A stretch of 32,906 nt of DNA from an uncultured Chitinophagales bacterium (GCA_938023075.1 CALHDG010000283.1:1-32906), one strand, 5' to 3'; positions 1 through 8,371 are shown, counted from the stretch's first letter. Notes: generated from the sequence alone by a model not told the origin. Translations and numbers: made by a program.

Positions 1-2
1 TA

Positions 3-554
3 CATTGCACCGAATTTATAAACAGACCAGGCGACTTAAAACGAATTAAAAGAAATGACCGGCTTGATATTATAAAAAAGTGTATGGATTGGCTAAACAC
101 ACAATCTCAAATTAGAACATTTTCTGTTGTAGTGGATAAAGAAAATAAAGCTGATACAATTTTTGAGATCGCCTGAAAAACAATGATGATGCATTTTGAA
201 TACGCTATTAAACATAACAAATTTAAGCAATCGTCAAATGAAAACAACAAAGAAATTGTAATAGCTGACCATACAGATGTTGAAAAACTAACAAAATTTG
301 TTAGGCAAATGCGACCTTATGAAGGTAGTGAAAACTTAAAACTGAATAATGTAATTGAAGACCCAGTATTTAGAAACTCACAAAACTCACTTTTACATCA
401 AATGAATGATGTGATAGCTTATTGTTTACGTCAGCGTTATGAAACCAATAATTATATGAAAAAGAAAGGTGGACACAATTTTTATTTTAGAATACCCGAT
501 ATTGTTCTAAAAGAAACCTTTAATACTATTGATTGGGGAATTATAGAGGTATAA
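3..554 (+). pseudogene. DUF3800 family protein, 5' truncated by the window, interrupted by one TGA
   Basis: One reading frame runs from base 3 to the TAA at 552-554 with a single TGA at 174-176. The part before the TGA contains PGDLKRIKRNDRLDI and ends VVVDKENKADTIFEIA; the part after it contains IADHTDVEKLTKF, IEDPVFRNSQNSL and MNDVIAYCLRQRY. These resemble, in order, the conserved blocks of DUF3800 as I remember them, where a Trp is expected just after the DTIFE(I/L)A block. The stop therefore sits where TGG would be normal. The start of the gene, with its acidic N-terminal motif, lies outside the window. DUF3800 proteins are often found on mobile or defence islands and have a predicted RNase H-like fold; no activity is claimed here. 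A sequencing error or a living gene with read-through cannot be excluded. The downstream ATG at 183 alone would make only the C-terminal third. Confidence 0.7.
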
Positions 555-555
555 A

Positions 556-612
556 ATAAAAAAAGGCAGTCTTTCAACCGCCGGGGGGAATCCTACTTTA
601 AGGTCTTGCCTT
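556..612 (-). terminator. Hairpin with T tract, possible minus-strand terminator
   Basis: AAGGCA at 563-568 pairs with TGCCTT at 607-612. Read on the minus strand, the stem is followed by a run of seven T. No minus-strand gene ends here, so it either ends an unrecognised RNA or is part of the structured region 556-777. On the plus strand it could also stop the DUF3800 transcript, but the T tract there is poor. Confidence 0.35.
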
Positions 613-777
613 ATTTCAGATTCGTTAAAAAGATACAACATTTTTTCCATTTTCGTTGCAGTGAGCTTTCGTTTTGTATGCAATCATCATTACCCTCGTG
701 CTGAAAGCTAATCACAATAAAGATGATTCCGTGGTGAAAACATGAAGTTTTGCCTCGGCTTTAAACGGGGCTTTTTT
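563..777 (+). ncRNA. Candidate structured RNA, family unknown
   Basis: This stretch between the DUF3800 remnant and the ComEA-like gene has no convincing reading frame. It is locally more GC-rich than its surroundings and contains several pairings: AAGGCA with TGCCTT (563-568/607-612), GAGCTTTC with GAAAGCT near 662 and 700, and AATCATC with GATGATT near 684 and 723. It ends in a clear plus-strand terminator at 752-777. A length near 215 nt and a long-hairpin tendency would suit a 6S-like RNA, but I cannot identify the family and see no diagnostic motif. The strand is uncertain because the opposite strand also carries a T-tailed hairpin. Confidence 0.3.
752..777 (+). terminator. Rho-independent terminator
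   Basis: GCCTCG (752-757) pairs with CGGGGC (766-771) with one G-U pair, followed by six T at 772-777. It separates whatever is transcribed at 560-750 from the ComEA-like gene, which has its own promoter-like box. Confidence 0.6.
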
Positions 778-991
778 ATGGCTCATACAACAGTTTAGCA
801 ATAAAAAGCTGCGATAAAATCAGCCAATATTCTATAAATATTTACAGAAAAAAGTGTTTTACAAGCCAAAAACCAAACCCAGTTACTGGTTTGCGGTGCT
901 ACAAACAGCACATACTTCAAAAAAAAAATGTAAAAAAAACACACAAATGCTTTTACAATCTTATCTGTTTTGCTATATTTATGTTGTCGTT

Positions 992-2410
992 ATGCATAAC
1001 TTAGAAAAATTATATCATCAAGTTCGAAGATATTTCATTTTTCACCCGCAAGACAAATATGGTATCATCGTGCTGCTAATTATTTGTGCCGTAATGGTAG
1101 CAGCACCAGAAGTGTATTACCATTTTTTTAGAGTTGAAAAAGATTATACCGCCTTTCAACAGCAAAAAATAGAACAATTTATTGCTTGGTCTAAGCAAAA
1201 CGATTCCATAAATGCTGCTTTGGCTAAAACTAAATATATCAAACCAACTGAAGAGGATTATAGAGCTGAATTTTATGAAGCTACGGAATGGAATTCAGCC
1301 ACCACTTCAAGTGATGACTATAGGAATAATGAACCCGTACAACCCATTGACATTAATACCGCTACGGCAGCTGATTTTAAATTATTAAAAGGTATTGGTA
1401 ACGTTTTTTCTGAACGGATTGTTAAATACCGCGATAGCAAAAAAGGCTTCAACAACATAGCTGAACTAAAAACGGTTTACGGAATTACCGACAGTTTATT
1501 CAATGCCCTTTTGCCAAGACTTACTATCAGCAAAAAACCAGCAACTAAACAACAACAGCCGAAGGAATCTAATTATGCCTTTACGCCTAAAAAAACTACC
1601 AATCAAATTCCTTTAAAAGAAGAGAAACCTTTTCAAAAAATTGACATTAATACAGCCACTGCCGAAGAACTTAAAACCTTAAAGGGTATAGGCAACGTAT
1701 TATCAGAACGGATTGTAAAATACAGAGACAGCAAAGGCGGCTTTGAAACTATGGAAGAATTAAACGATGTTTATGGTATTGAAGATAGTTTATATTTCGC
1801 TTTAGCCGACCGTATTGAAATGAGTACTGTTGAAAAACCGGTTACCAAAAAAATTGATTATAATAATGAAAAATCAAATGAAGATTTAAAGACTTATGCA
1901 AGTACCGACAATGCTGCCTTTAATACGGAAACCACAAATGAAAATTTTTCTTTTGACAAGAAGCTAACAAAAACAAAAGCTGAAGTACCACTTGCCAGTA
2001 TAAACATAAACAATGCCACCAAAGAAGATTGGATGCAGTTACGTGGCATTGGCGAATTTAGAGCTAAAGCAATTGTAGAACACCGTTTAAAATTGGGTGG
2101 TTTTTACGAGCTTGAACAAATAGCCGAGGCTTATAGTATTGATGATAGTTTGTACCAAAGCATCTTACCCTCGCTAACATTAGGAACGCCGAATATAAGA
2201 AAAATTAATATTAACGAAGTAGAATTTAAAGCCTTGCTCAAGCATCCTTATATTGATTATAACTTAACCAAACATCTCATCAATTTTAGAGACCAACGCA
2301 AAAAAGGACTGAGAAAGAAAGGCTTAAAAAGTATTGAGGAACTTAAAGAATCTTTTTTAATTGATGAAGCGTTGTATCAAAAGCTTTCTGTTTATCTTAC
2401 CGTTGAATAA
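992..2410 (+). CDS. Membrane-anchored ComEA-like protein with repeated helix-hairpin-helix modules
   Basis: The 472-residue product has one transmembrane segment at about residues 23-41 (GIIVLLIICAVMVAAPEVYY) and then four HhH modules at about 118-180, 216-278, 335-397 and 403-472. The first three carry the ComEA signature, for example DINTATAEELKTLKGIGN followed by IVKYRD and a GF block. The fourth is degenerate and lacks the GIG hairpin. ComEA-type domains bind double-stranded DNA during uptake; an anchored, multi-module version is usual in Bacteroidota, so a DNA-binding role at the envelope is inferred. The reading frame is open back to 854, but ATG 992 is chosen because a TATATTTATG box resembling TAnnTTTG lies at 976-985 and the anchor then stands near the N-terminus. 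No competence genes are adjacent. Confidence 0.8.
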   Translation: MHNLEKLYHQVRRYFIFHPQDKYGIIVLLIICAVMVAAPEVYYHFFRVEKDYTAFQQQKIEQFIAWSKQNDSINAALAKTKYIKPTEEDYRAEFYEATEWNSATTSSDDYRNNEPVQPIDINTATAADFKLLKGIGNVFSERIVKYRDSKKGFNNIAELKTVYGITDSLFNALLPRLTISKKPATKQQQPKESNYAFTPKKTTNQIPLKEEKPFQKIDINTATAEELKTLKGIGNVLSERIVKYRDSKGGFETMEELNDVYGIEDSLYFALADRIEMSTVEKPVTKKIDYNNEKSNEDLKTYASTDNAAFNTETTNENFSFDKKLTKTKAEVPLASININNATKEDWMQLRGIGEFRAKAIVEHRLKLGGFYELEQIAEAYSIDDSLYQSILPSLTLGTPNIRKININEVEFKALLKHPYIDYNLTKHLINFRDQRKKGLRKKGLKSIEELKESFLIDEALYQKLSVYLTVE

Positions 2411-2447
2411 TAATTGAATACCGGTTTGGATAAATTACTATAACCTC

Positions 2448-2471
2448 TTTGCCCCATTTTTTGTAACTTTG
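2448..2471 (+). promoter_or_regulatory. Bacteroidota-type promoter, TTTG and TAnnTTTG boxes
   Basis: TTTG at 2448-2451 and a perfect TAACTTTG at 2464-2471 are separated by 12 bases. The -7 box lies directly before the GTG start of the lipoprotein gene, implying a very short leader or a start slightly further in. The same 12-base spacing occurs before rpmH. Confidence 0.5.
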
Positions 2472-2475
2472 AAAA

Positions 2476-3027
2476 GTGAAACCTAATAAAATTTTTCGAG
2501 CTGTAAAATACTGGTATTTGCTTTGCTGCCTGCCTGTTTGTTTTATGGCTTGTCAAAAAGGTGAGGGACCTGGTTTGAGTGGTTTTGGTAAGCAGCCGGT
2601 TTATCTTCCTGCGTCTGCTTTAGATGATATTAGAAGTTTGGAAGCACAGCCAATTGAAAACACCGGACCCATCTTTTTGTTAGATACCCTTTTTTTTATG
2701 ACCGAAATGAAAAAAGGTATTCACGTATTTAATGTAAAAGACTCTTCCAGTATTAAAAACGTGGTTTATTTTAATATACCGGCGGTTACGGACTTTACAA
2801 TCAATAACGGTTTGTTATATGCCGATAGTTGGACAGATTTGCTGACTATCGATATAAACGATCTCCACAATATACAATTACTCAATAGAGAAAAAAATGT
2901 ATTCGAACCATTGCTTTTTCCTCCATTGTACCGGGGCATCTTTGAATGTGTTAACGTATCTTTGGGCGCAGTAGTCGGTTGGTCAGATGTACGATTACAA
3001 AACGTTAAATGCCAAACTTTCTTATAA
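2476..3027 (+). CDS. LVIVD-type lipoprotein
   Basis: The 183-residue product starts at GTG 2476 and has a lipoprotein signal peptide ending in the lipobox FMAC, with the lipidated Cys at residue 26. The remainder holds short LVIVD-like beta-propeller repeats such as GIHVFNVKD and LLYADSWTDLLTIDI, and ends with a FECVN...GAVVGW...VKC block that I recognise from Bacteroidota LVIVD lipoproteins. It is expected on the periplasmic or outer face of the outer membrane, but the role is unknown. The gap of nine bases to the next gene, which encodes the same fold, indicates co-transcription. The start is uncertain because the promoter-like TAACTTTG box ends only four bases before the GTG; no in-frame ATG precedes the signal peptide. 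Confidence 0.75.
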   Translation: MKPNKIFRAVKYWYLLCCLPVCFMACQKGEGPGLSGFGKQPVYLPASALDDIRSLEAQPIENTGPIFLLDTLFFMTEMKKGIHVFNVKDSSSIKNVVYFNIPAVTDFTINNGLLYADSWTDLLTIDINDLHNIQLLNREKNVFEPLLFPPLYRGIFECVNVSLGAVVGWSDVRLQNVKCQTFL

Positions 3028-3036
3028 AATTAATGA

Positions 3037-3810
3037 ATGATGAAATACAATATACTTAGTATAACCTTTTTACTTTTATTGCTTGGTGCATGCAGTTATC
3101 AATCAGATTTAGTTTCTTCACATAATGACGGGCAGTCCGGTTCTATTACTCGTTTTGTTACGCATAACAATTTTATGTATGTGCTTAACCCTAATCAGGT
3201 TATTACTTATGGTTTAGAAAACCCGGAAAAACCTGCACAGCAAAGTGTACTCTCAACCGACTATGGTTTAGAAACCATTATTATATATGATAACACCATT
3301 TACGTAGGTTCAAGAACAGCTTTGTACATATTGGGTATCGACAATCCGGCAGAACCCGTGCTGCTATCAAAATCCGATCGTCGTGATTTTCCATTTGCCG
3401 GCGGTTGCGACCCCGTAGTAGTTAAAGGCAATTATGCCTTTTCTACTATTAAAATTATCGAGAACATATGTGGAAACATTAATGCAGAAAGTGTGTTAAT
3501 CGTGTATGATGTCAGCAATAAAAATGCTCCAGAATTAATTAGCAGTTATCCGTTAGATGAACCCAATGGTTTGGGTTATAAAGGCGATTATTTGTTGGTT
3601 TGTGATGCCGGTGCAGATGCGCTTATCGTTTTCGACATTAGCGATCCGACCAATTTATTGCGCTTAAATGATTACAATATTCCAATTAACGATCCGGTTG
3701 ATTTAATTATTAATCAAAATACTATGATCGTTTCAACAGCCAATAACTTCGAGATTTTTGATGTAGCAGACATTAGCGATATCAATCAAATTGGTTTTAT
3801 ACCTAAATGA
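3037..3810 (+). CDS. LVIVD-type beta-propeller lipoprotein
   Basis: The 257-residue product begins with two consecutive Met codons and has a clear lipoprotein signal peptide with lipobox LGAC (Cys 19). The mature part is built from repeats of the LVIVD kind, for example YVGSRTALYILGIDNPAEP, LIVYDVSNKNAPELISSY and ALIVFDISDPTNLLRLNDY, predicting a beta-propeller. It follows the previous LVIVD lipoprotein by nine bases and its TGA overlaps the first ATG of the next frame (ATGA at 3807-3810), so the three form a likely operon. The two lipoproteins may be duplicates that now differ in length; together they resemble one complete LVIVD protein cut in two, but each has its own signal peptide. Confidence 0.8.
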   Translation: MMKYNILSITFLLLLLGACSYQSDLVSSHNDGQSGSITRFVTHNNFMYVLNPNQVITYGLENPEKPAQQSVLSTDYGLETIIIYDNTIYVGSRTALYILGIDNPAEPVLLSKSDRRDFPFAGGCDPVVVKGNYAFSTIKIIENICGNINAESVLIVYDVSNKNAPELISSYPLDEPNGLGYKGDYLLVCDAGADALIVFDISDPTNLLRLNDYNIPINDPVDLIINQNTMIVSTANNFEIFDVADISDINQIGFIPK

Positions 3811-4673
3811 TTTATCATATATTAATCCGAAATCTTATCTACAGGATTTGTTTTTTAGTAGCGAAACAGTTGAACTTAGTTAAACTTTTGGTCCCGCTTT
3901 CCGCTATATCTTTCCCGACCTCCGGTACGGGAAAGGATGCCGCTGCAATCGGGGCTAAGTTGCTAACCTCGCCACTTCGTAGTAAGCTATGCAAATATAC
4001 CATAACCGCATTGATAGGGCTATGTGCTTTAACCCAATTAACATATGCACAAAACGACACCATTGCTTTTGATTATCCAAAAGGCGGTGCCGATCGTTTT
4101 CAAATTACCGCCAAATTAGATTTTACCGGTTTACTCAATCCATTCAAAAATTCTACTGGTATTGTATCTGATTTTAGGCTTAATCAACATTGGAGTTTAG
4201 AAGCTACCTTAGGTAGTTATTTTCATTCTTCTCAGTCCTCTCCATTAAGTGGCGAAACCTATCCCGGTTTAAAAACAGCCATAGGTTTCAAAAAATGGAC
4301 TAACCCTAAAAAATTACCCAGTATGTATTTGGGCGTTTTTCTGGGAGGTAACTATATTGTCAACAAAAAATACCGTGATGTCCTTCGCCAAAACCAATTT
4401 ACTCAACTTACGCTAGTTAAACGCAAAATTTTAAGTGCCAGCTTTGATGCACGTTTTGGTTTTCAATGGCATATGGGTGAGCATAAACGTTTTATAATTG
4501 ATTATTTTATAGGTTTAGGTCTGCTAACTTATCGTGTTCAAGTGGTAAGCCCAATTGAAGGTGAAGTATTAAACGATTTCCGCGAGTTTTTAGATTTAGA
4601 ATTACAAGAAGGAAGCGGGCTTTTGCCACATGGCTATTTAATTGGCTTAAATGTTGGCTATGTAGTACGTTAA
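3807..4673 (+). CDS. Exported barrel-like protein; N-terminus disturbed by a REP-like element
   Basis: From DTIAFDYPKGGADRF onward the product looks like a small outer-membrane beta-barrel: alternating aromatic/polar strands, GLNVGYVVR at the very end and several Gly-aromatic turns. No family is assigned. A signal-peptide-like stretch YTITALIGLCALTQLTYAQ lies about 70 residues into the frame, far from ATG 3807. The intervening bases 3891-3982 match the REP-like element also found at 20288, which stays open in this frame. Translation could start at 3807, coupled to the upstream stop, or at TTG 3960, which would give a normal signal peptide; the second fits secretion better but TTG starts are rare. 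The element may have replaced the original start. Confidence 0.6.
   Translation: MIYHILIRNLIYRICFLVAKQLNLVKLLVPLSAISFPTSGTGKDAAAIGAKLLTSPLRSKLCKYTITALIGLCALTQLTYAQNDTIAFDYPKGGADRFQITAKLDFTGLLNPFKNSTGIVSDFRLNQHWSLEATLGSYFHSSQSSPLSGETYPGLKTAIGFKKWTNPKKLPSMYLGVFLGGNYIVNKKYRDVLRQNQFTQLTLVKRKILSASFDARFGFQWHMGEHKRFIIDYFIGLGLLTYRVQVVSPIEGEVLNDFREFLDLELQEGSGLLPHGYLIGLNVGYVVR
3891..3982 (+). repeat. REP-like palindromic element, copy 1
   Basis: The element starts GTCCCGCT (3891) and its core ends ATCGGGGC (3955), imperfect inverted ends. Inside, ATCTTTCCCG (3908-3917) pairs with CGGGAAAGGAT (3928-3938). A shared flank ending CTTCGTAG (3975-3982) also occurs after copy 2. The central palindrome differs in sequence from copy 2 while the ends agree, as expected for a mobile or structurally selected repeat. 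I recall similar elements scattered in other Bacteroidota genomes. Confidence 0.7.
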
Positions 4674-4776
4674 ATTCATCTTTACATAAAAAATCAATAA
4701 TTTCAACATTTCTAACTATTGCAAGGTTGTTCAACAAAATGGTAAGTTTACATTATAGTTATTCATAAGTGACAGA

Positions 4777-4797
4777 TCGCACTGAAGTGCGAGGTTT
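4777..4797 (+). terminator. Hairpin, probable terminator of the LVIVD cluster
   Basis: TCGCAC (4777-4782) and GTGCGA (4787-4792) form a perfect stem with a TGAA loop, followed by GGTTTT. It lies about 100 bases after the exported-protein gene. The T tract is short, so termination is only likely. Confidence 0.4.
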
Positions 4798-4917
4798 TAG
4801 ACCTAAAAAGGGAACCAATAAATGCCAGATTAATATATTGGAAGGAGATTTGAATTCTTCGAGCCAATCATTATCTATAAAAACATAAGTTTTCTACAAT
4901 AATACTCATAAAACATA

Positions 4918-4948
4918 TAAAAAAAGCCAACCTAAAAAGATTGGCTTT
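4918..4948 (-). terminator. Rho-independent terminator of rpmH
   Basis: On the minus strand AAAGCCAA pairs with TTGGCTTT (4941-4948 with 4923-4930), followed by a T run, 20 bases after the rpmH stop. Confidence 0.8.
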
Positions 4949-4967
4949 AAATATTTTATCGAGAAGA

Positions 4968-5123
4968 TTACTTTAATCTGCGTTCATCTGAAACAGAAAT
5001 TTTGCTTCTTCCTTTTGATCTTCGGCTGTTTATTACGTTTCTACCGGCTTTATCAGCCATTCTGGCTCTAAAACCGTGTTTATTCTTTCTTTTTCTCCTA
5101 GAAGGTTGAAATGTACGTTTCAT
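4968..5123 (-). CDS. rpmH: 50S ribosomal protein L34
   Basis: This 51-residue frame begins [20 protein letters not shown] and continues [20 protein letters not shown] before ending DERRLK. It has the L34 hallmarks: the MKRTFQPS start, the KNKHGFR block, RM..KAGR, and an overall very basic composition. L34 is a component of the large ribosomal subunit. The gene stands alone, with a promoter box just upstream and a terminator just downstream; the usual neighbours rnpA and dnaA are not here, which is common in Bacteroidota. It is short enough to be missed by length-filtered gene finding. Confidence 0.97.
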   Translation of the reverse strand: MKRTFQPSRRKRKNKHGFRARMADKAGRNVINSRRSKGRSKISVSDERRLK

Positions 5124-5141
5124 CTTTCAAAAATTGAATTG

Positions 5142-5165
5142 CAAAGGTATAAATTTATTTTCAAA
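5142..5165 (-). promoter_or_regulatory. Promoter of rpmH, TTTG-N12-TAnnTTTG
   Basis: On the minus strand TTTG (5162-5165) is followed after 12 bases by TACCTTTG (5142-5149), a perfect Bacteroidota -7 box, 18 bases before the rpmH ATG. Confidence 0.6.
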
Positions 5166-5183
5166 TAGCAAGTGTTTTATGTA

Positions 5184-5218
5184 TAAAAAAGCCCGATAAT
5201 TCAAGAACTATCGGGCTT
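5184..5218 (-). terminator. Rho-independent terminator of the BNR/T9SS gene
   Basis: A perfect 10-bp stem, AAGCCCGATA with TATCGGGCTT (5209-5218 and 5189-5198), is followed on the minus strand by a run of T. It starts 28 bases past the stop of the gene at 5246. Confidence 0.85.
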
Positions 5219-5245
5219 ATAATTTTATTTTTAAAGCAATCTTTA

Positions 5246-8173
5246 TTATTCGGTTACTACTATTTGTTTCGAGACAACCGAATTTTTATTGATTTCAAAA
5301 GCCATAATATAATTACCGGCTGCAAGGTTGCCTTTTTCAATTTCTAAACTGTGCGATCCGGCAGCATATTTCCCAAAATTATATTGTTGCATTAACTGCC
5401 CTGTCATACTTAATACTGTAATATTAATATGGGCAGTTTGCTGCAAAGTAAAATCTACCTTGGCAATATCTGCAATTGGGTTTGGATATACTGTTAAGGA
5501 AGTATTTTCCATATCTATACCATAGTCTTCAGTATCTAATACAAATCTAGGTAAGTCAACATCACATCCTTTATTACGGGCACCTTCTGCTGAACGGAAA
5601 GCTCCTCTACCATGAGTGGCAATATATATTACCGGACAATTTCTGGCATTCATATCTTCTTGTCGGATACGTAAAGTTCTAACTCTGCCTATTCCTTCAT
5701 TGGCTTCGTCCCAAGCCTGTGCAGGCCTTCTGTAAGTCCAAACGCCTAACTCTGTTGCGGCATGAATAATATTACCGTTACCTACTGCCTGATCGAAAAT
5801 AGCTTCGTAAACGGGCATAGCCGGTAAAGCGTTGTTTCCTTCTCCTTGAATAGACTCGAAAGTAGGTGAACTACTACGCGCATTGGTGGATAAATAAATA
5901 TTTGAGGGATTTCCGAAACCTCCGGTAGTTACTACCACTTCATCAATGTTGTTAGGGTTAACATTTACCCCAGTAATATAATCTCCGGCAAAAGGAAGAT
6001 CAGAAAACCTGGTGGTATATTTATCATCGTCCCATTCAAACTCGTCAACTGCTCCGGTGCTTTTAAATCGCCAACCTCTCCTAATTTCAGGTGTTTCAGG
6101 ATTTAAATCAAGACCATTAATTCTAAGCAATTCACCACCTGTAGAACCTACCCATAGCGTTTTACCATCTTTAGTAATACCGGTTGAGGATAATAACCCA
6201 TCAGTAAAAGTACCAATGATAAAACATTCTGAAACACCAGAAACATTCAAGGCATCTAAAGCTGCAAAAACTTTACTACCACCAGAATAAATAACGCCAA
6301 CCGGACGAGGTTTGGTGGGCTCAATAGGCACATAAAGTGGTTTCCACATTTCATCCATAGTATCATTAAATCGATCTAAAGAATCTTGAAAAGAGATTAA
6401 TTCATTTTGATATATGGCTAAATCACGGTCATAAATATTTACATCTTGATTATATTTGTTAAAATCTTCCCATAAATGGTAGGGTGTGATAAACAAATTA
6501 TCTTGAAAAAACTCGACTTGCGTACATTTAGGATCTAAATAACTACCAAATGATTCTCCACTGTTTGCTGACCTTACAAAATTCAAATTTTGTGTGGTAG
6601 CAAAAATAACGTTTGGAGCGATATCTGAAATTTCAGAATAACCACCGTCACCACCAAAAATTAAGTTGGCACTTTGAGTGGAGGTTCCAATATAATCAAT
6701 GTAAGAAGTACCATTATCTTGTGCACCTGCTACTACTCTTCCTTCAAAACTGGCACCGATACCATAAAATTGGGTAACGTTAAAGTTTTTATTTCTTGGA
6801 ATAAAAAATGGATTTTTTTCACTGGCTTGGGTAGTTCTGAAAACACCACCATCACCGCCGACCAATAACAATTCAGGATTTCTTGGATCAAATTCAAAAG
6901 TATGCTTATCTGCGTGGATGTAATATGGATTTACCGATATGCTGCCAAAGTTATCTAACTTTCTCCAGCCGTCTGTTTTAGACCAACTCCATAAGGTAAC
7001 TCCTCCAAAAAATATTCTGTCAGGATTTTGAGGATCAACAATAATAGCATGATCATACCAGCCTTGCCGGTTGGGTCCGAAAGGATCAAAAAATTGTGGA
7101 TCGTACACACCAATTCTCTCCCAGGTTTGTCCACCGTCTGTTGTTCTTATAATACGGTCAATTCTTCCAGTAGGATGGGTAAAAGAAACATATACATAAT
7201 CACTGTTGGTTGGTGAGATCGCCAATTCCGTTCTACCTTCTCCTCTTAAAGAAATTTCTTCTCCGTCGGGCGTTACTCCGTCTTCTAAGCTTTCAAACGA
7301 ACTGGCATTATTGTCAACCGAACGGTATATTCTGCTTTCAATAGAAGCGTAAACGACCTGACCGGTGGCATCAAACTCAATATCAAAGGCATCAAATTTG
7401 GCATTGTTGCTGCCTACCGGTAAACCATCGGGTATCGACCAGCTGTTTCCTCCATTGGTACTTCGTTGAATTCCATAAATATCTAAAGCTGCAAGCAGTA
7501 ACCCTGGATCGGTTGGACTAACAGATACGCGGTTTATTCTTGCCCATTGAGAAGTAATACTATTGGAATCATCTGGTATGGTCGATTCGATTTGCTCAAA
7601 CATCGCATCGGGACCTGATAATTTAAAGATTCCTTCACCCGGTACAAAACCCCCACTCCAGGCACTTCTTTGTCCATGTGCCGGTTCGCCGGTTGAGAAG
7701 AATATTAATCCTTCTGTATTTTGAGTAATAGTACCAATAGACATTACGGGTAATTCTTCATTAAATGCATAAGGTTGCCAAGTGTCTGCACCATTTCTTG
7801 ATATCCATAATCCACCGGCTACACCGCCTGCATAAATCAAGTCCGAATTGTCTTTATCTACTAATAAGGCACGGGTTCTCCCCCCAACATTATTTGGTCC
7901 TAATTCTTCCCAATCTAAAAATTCATTTTTGGCAGTTTGATTTTTCTTTAAAGCATCTGCCTGTTTACGGGCTTTGTTGTAGTAACTATCTTTTAGTTCT
8001 CCATTTTTATCTGCTAAAATCGGCGAAAAGTGAACTAATGATTTATATATGCCTCTTACATCATAATCAGAGAGGTCTATTTGGTAATTGGAATCTTCTG
8101 TAAAACTAACATAGGTAACAAAACCGAATACTACAAAGAGCATTGATATAGTTAGTAGCAACAATTTTTTCAT
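5246..8173 (-). CDS. Secreted sortilin/BNR-type beta-propeller protein with T9SS sorting domain
   Basis: The 975-residue product has a signal peptide (MKKLLLLTISMLFVVFGFV), a long region with Asp-box/BNR-like turns (RSTNGGNSWS, RTTDGGQTWERIG, GGLWISRNGADTWQ), and a C-terminal T9SS type A domain in the last ~75 residues (YPNPIADIAKVDF, then MTGQLMQQYNFGKYAAGSH and SKQIVVTE). This matches the VPS10/sortilin-like propellers common among Bacteroidota secreted proteins; the ligand or substrate is unknown. About halfway there is a charged, Tyr- and Asn-rich insertion of ~60 residues (YNQDVNIYDRDLAIYQN). The frame is open back to an ATG at 8203, but a TAGATTTG promoter box lies at 8205-8212, so transcription should begin downstream of that ATG; ATG 8173 also gives the better signal peptide. 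The gene is single, with its own terminator. Confidence 0.85.
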   Translation of the reverse strand: MKKLLLLTISMLFVVFGFVTYVSFTEDSNYQIDLSDYDVRGIYKSLVHFSPILADKNGELKDSYYNKARKQADALKKNQTAKNEFLDWEELGPNNVGGRTRALLVDKDNSDLIYAGGVAGGLWISRNGADTWQPYAFNEELPVMSIGTITQNTEGLIFFSTGEPAHGQRSAWSGGFVPGEGIFKLSGPDAMFEQIESTIPDDSNSITSQWARINRVSVSPTDPGLLLAALDIYGIQRSTNGGNSWSIPDGLPVGSNNAKFDAFDIEFDATGQVVYASIESRIYRSVDNNASSFESLEDGVTPDGEEISLRGEGRTELAISPTNSDYVYVSFTHPTGRIDRIIRTTDGGQTWERIGVYDPQFFDPFGPNRQGWYDHAIIVDPQNPDRIFFGGVTLWSWSKTDGWRKLDNFGSISVNPYYIHADKHTFEFDPRNPELLLVGGDGGVFRTTQASEKNPFFIPRNKNFNVTQFYGIGASFEGRVVAGAQDNGTSYIDYIGTSTQSANLIFGGDGGYSEISDIAPNVIFATTQNLNFVRSANSGESFGSYLDPKCTQVEFFQDNLFITPYHLWEDFNKYNQDVNIYDRDLAIYQNELISFQDSLDRFNDTMDEMWKPLYVPIEPTKPRPVGVIYSGGSKVFAALDALNVSGVSECFIIGTFTDGLLSSTGITKDGKTLWVGSTGGELLRINGLDLNPETPEIRRGWRFKSTGAVDEFEWDDDKYTTRFSDLPFAGDYITGVNVNPNNIDEVVVTTGGFGNPSNIYLSTNARSSSPTFESIQGEGNNALPAMPVYEAIFDQAVGNGNIIHAATELGVWTYRRPAQAWDEANEGIGRVRTLRIRQEDMNARNCPVIYIATHGRGAFRSAEGARNKGCDVDLPRFVLDTEDYGIDMENTSLTVYPNPIADIAKVDFTLQQTAHINITVLSMTGQLMQQYNFGKYAAGSHSLEIEKGNLAAGNYIMAFEINKNSVVSKQIVVTE

Positions 8174-8204
8174 AAAAACTAATTTTGAATTTATCTTCTC
8201 CATA

Positions 8205-8212
8205 CAAATCTA
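8205..8212 (-). promoter_or_regulatory. -7 promoter box TAGATTTG
   Basis: A perfect TAnnTTTG on the minus strand, 32 bases before the ATG at 8173. It decides the start of the BNR/T9SS gene, because the longer start at 8203 would precede the expected transcription start. Confidence 0.5.
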
Positions 8213-8371
8213 CAAAATAATTGAATTAAAGAAAATTTACGTTAATTCTTTTGACAATATTATGATTAATATACATCAAGTGAGCAGTTAAAAGGCTTCA
8301 TTAGTTTAAAAAGAAGTGTTTTTTGAGTTTATCTAACACAAGTTTACTGGTCTATTGTCAATTGCCAAATG

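Noticed and set aside
174-176. UGA read as an amino acid in this organism
   Set aside because: The LVIVD gene at 3037 and other genes end in TGA, and Trp is coded by TGG throughout, so a general recoding does not fit.
513-653. A 47-codon minus-strand frame (MEKMLYLFNESEIRQDL...) in the gap after DUF3800
   Set aside because: It is short, has no ribosome-binding signal, overlaps the pseudogene antisense, and runs through the hairpin region.
3891-3955. Integron attC site
   Set aside because: The ends GTCCCGCT/ATCGGGGC do not match the RYYYAAC/GTTRRRY boxes, and no integrase is near.
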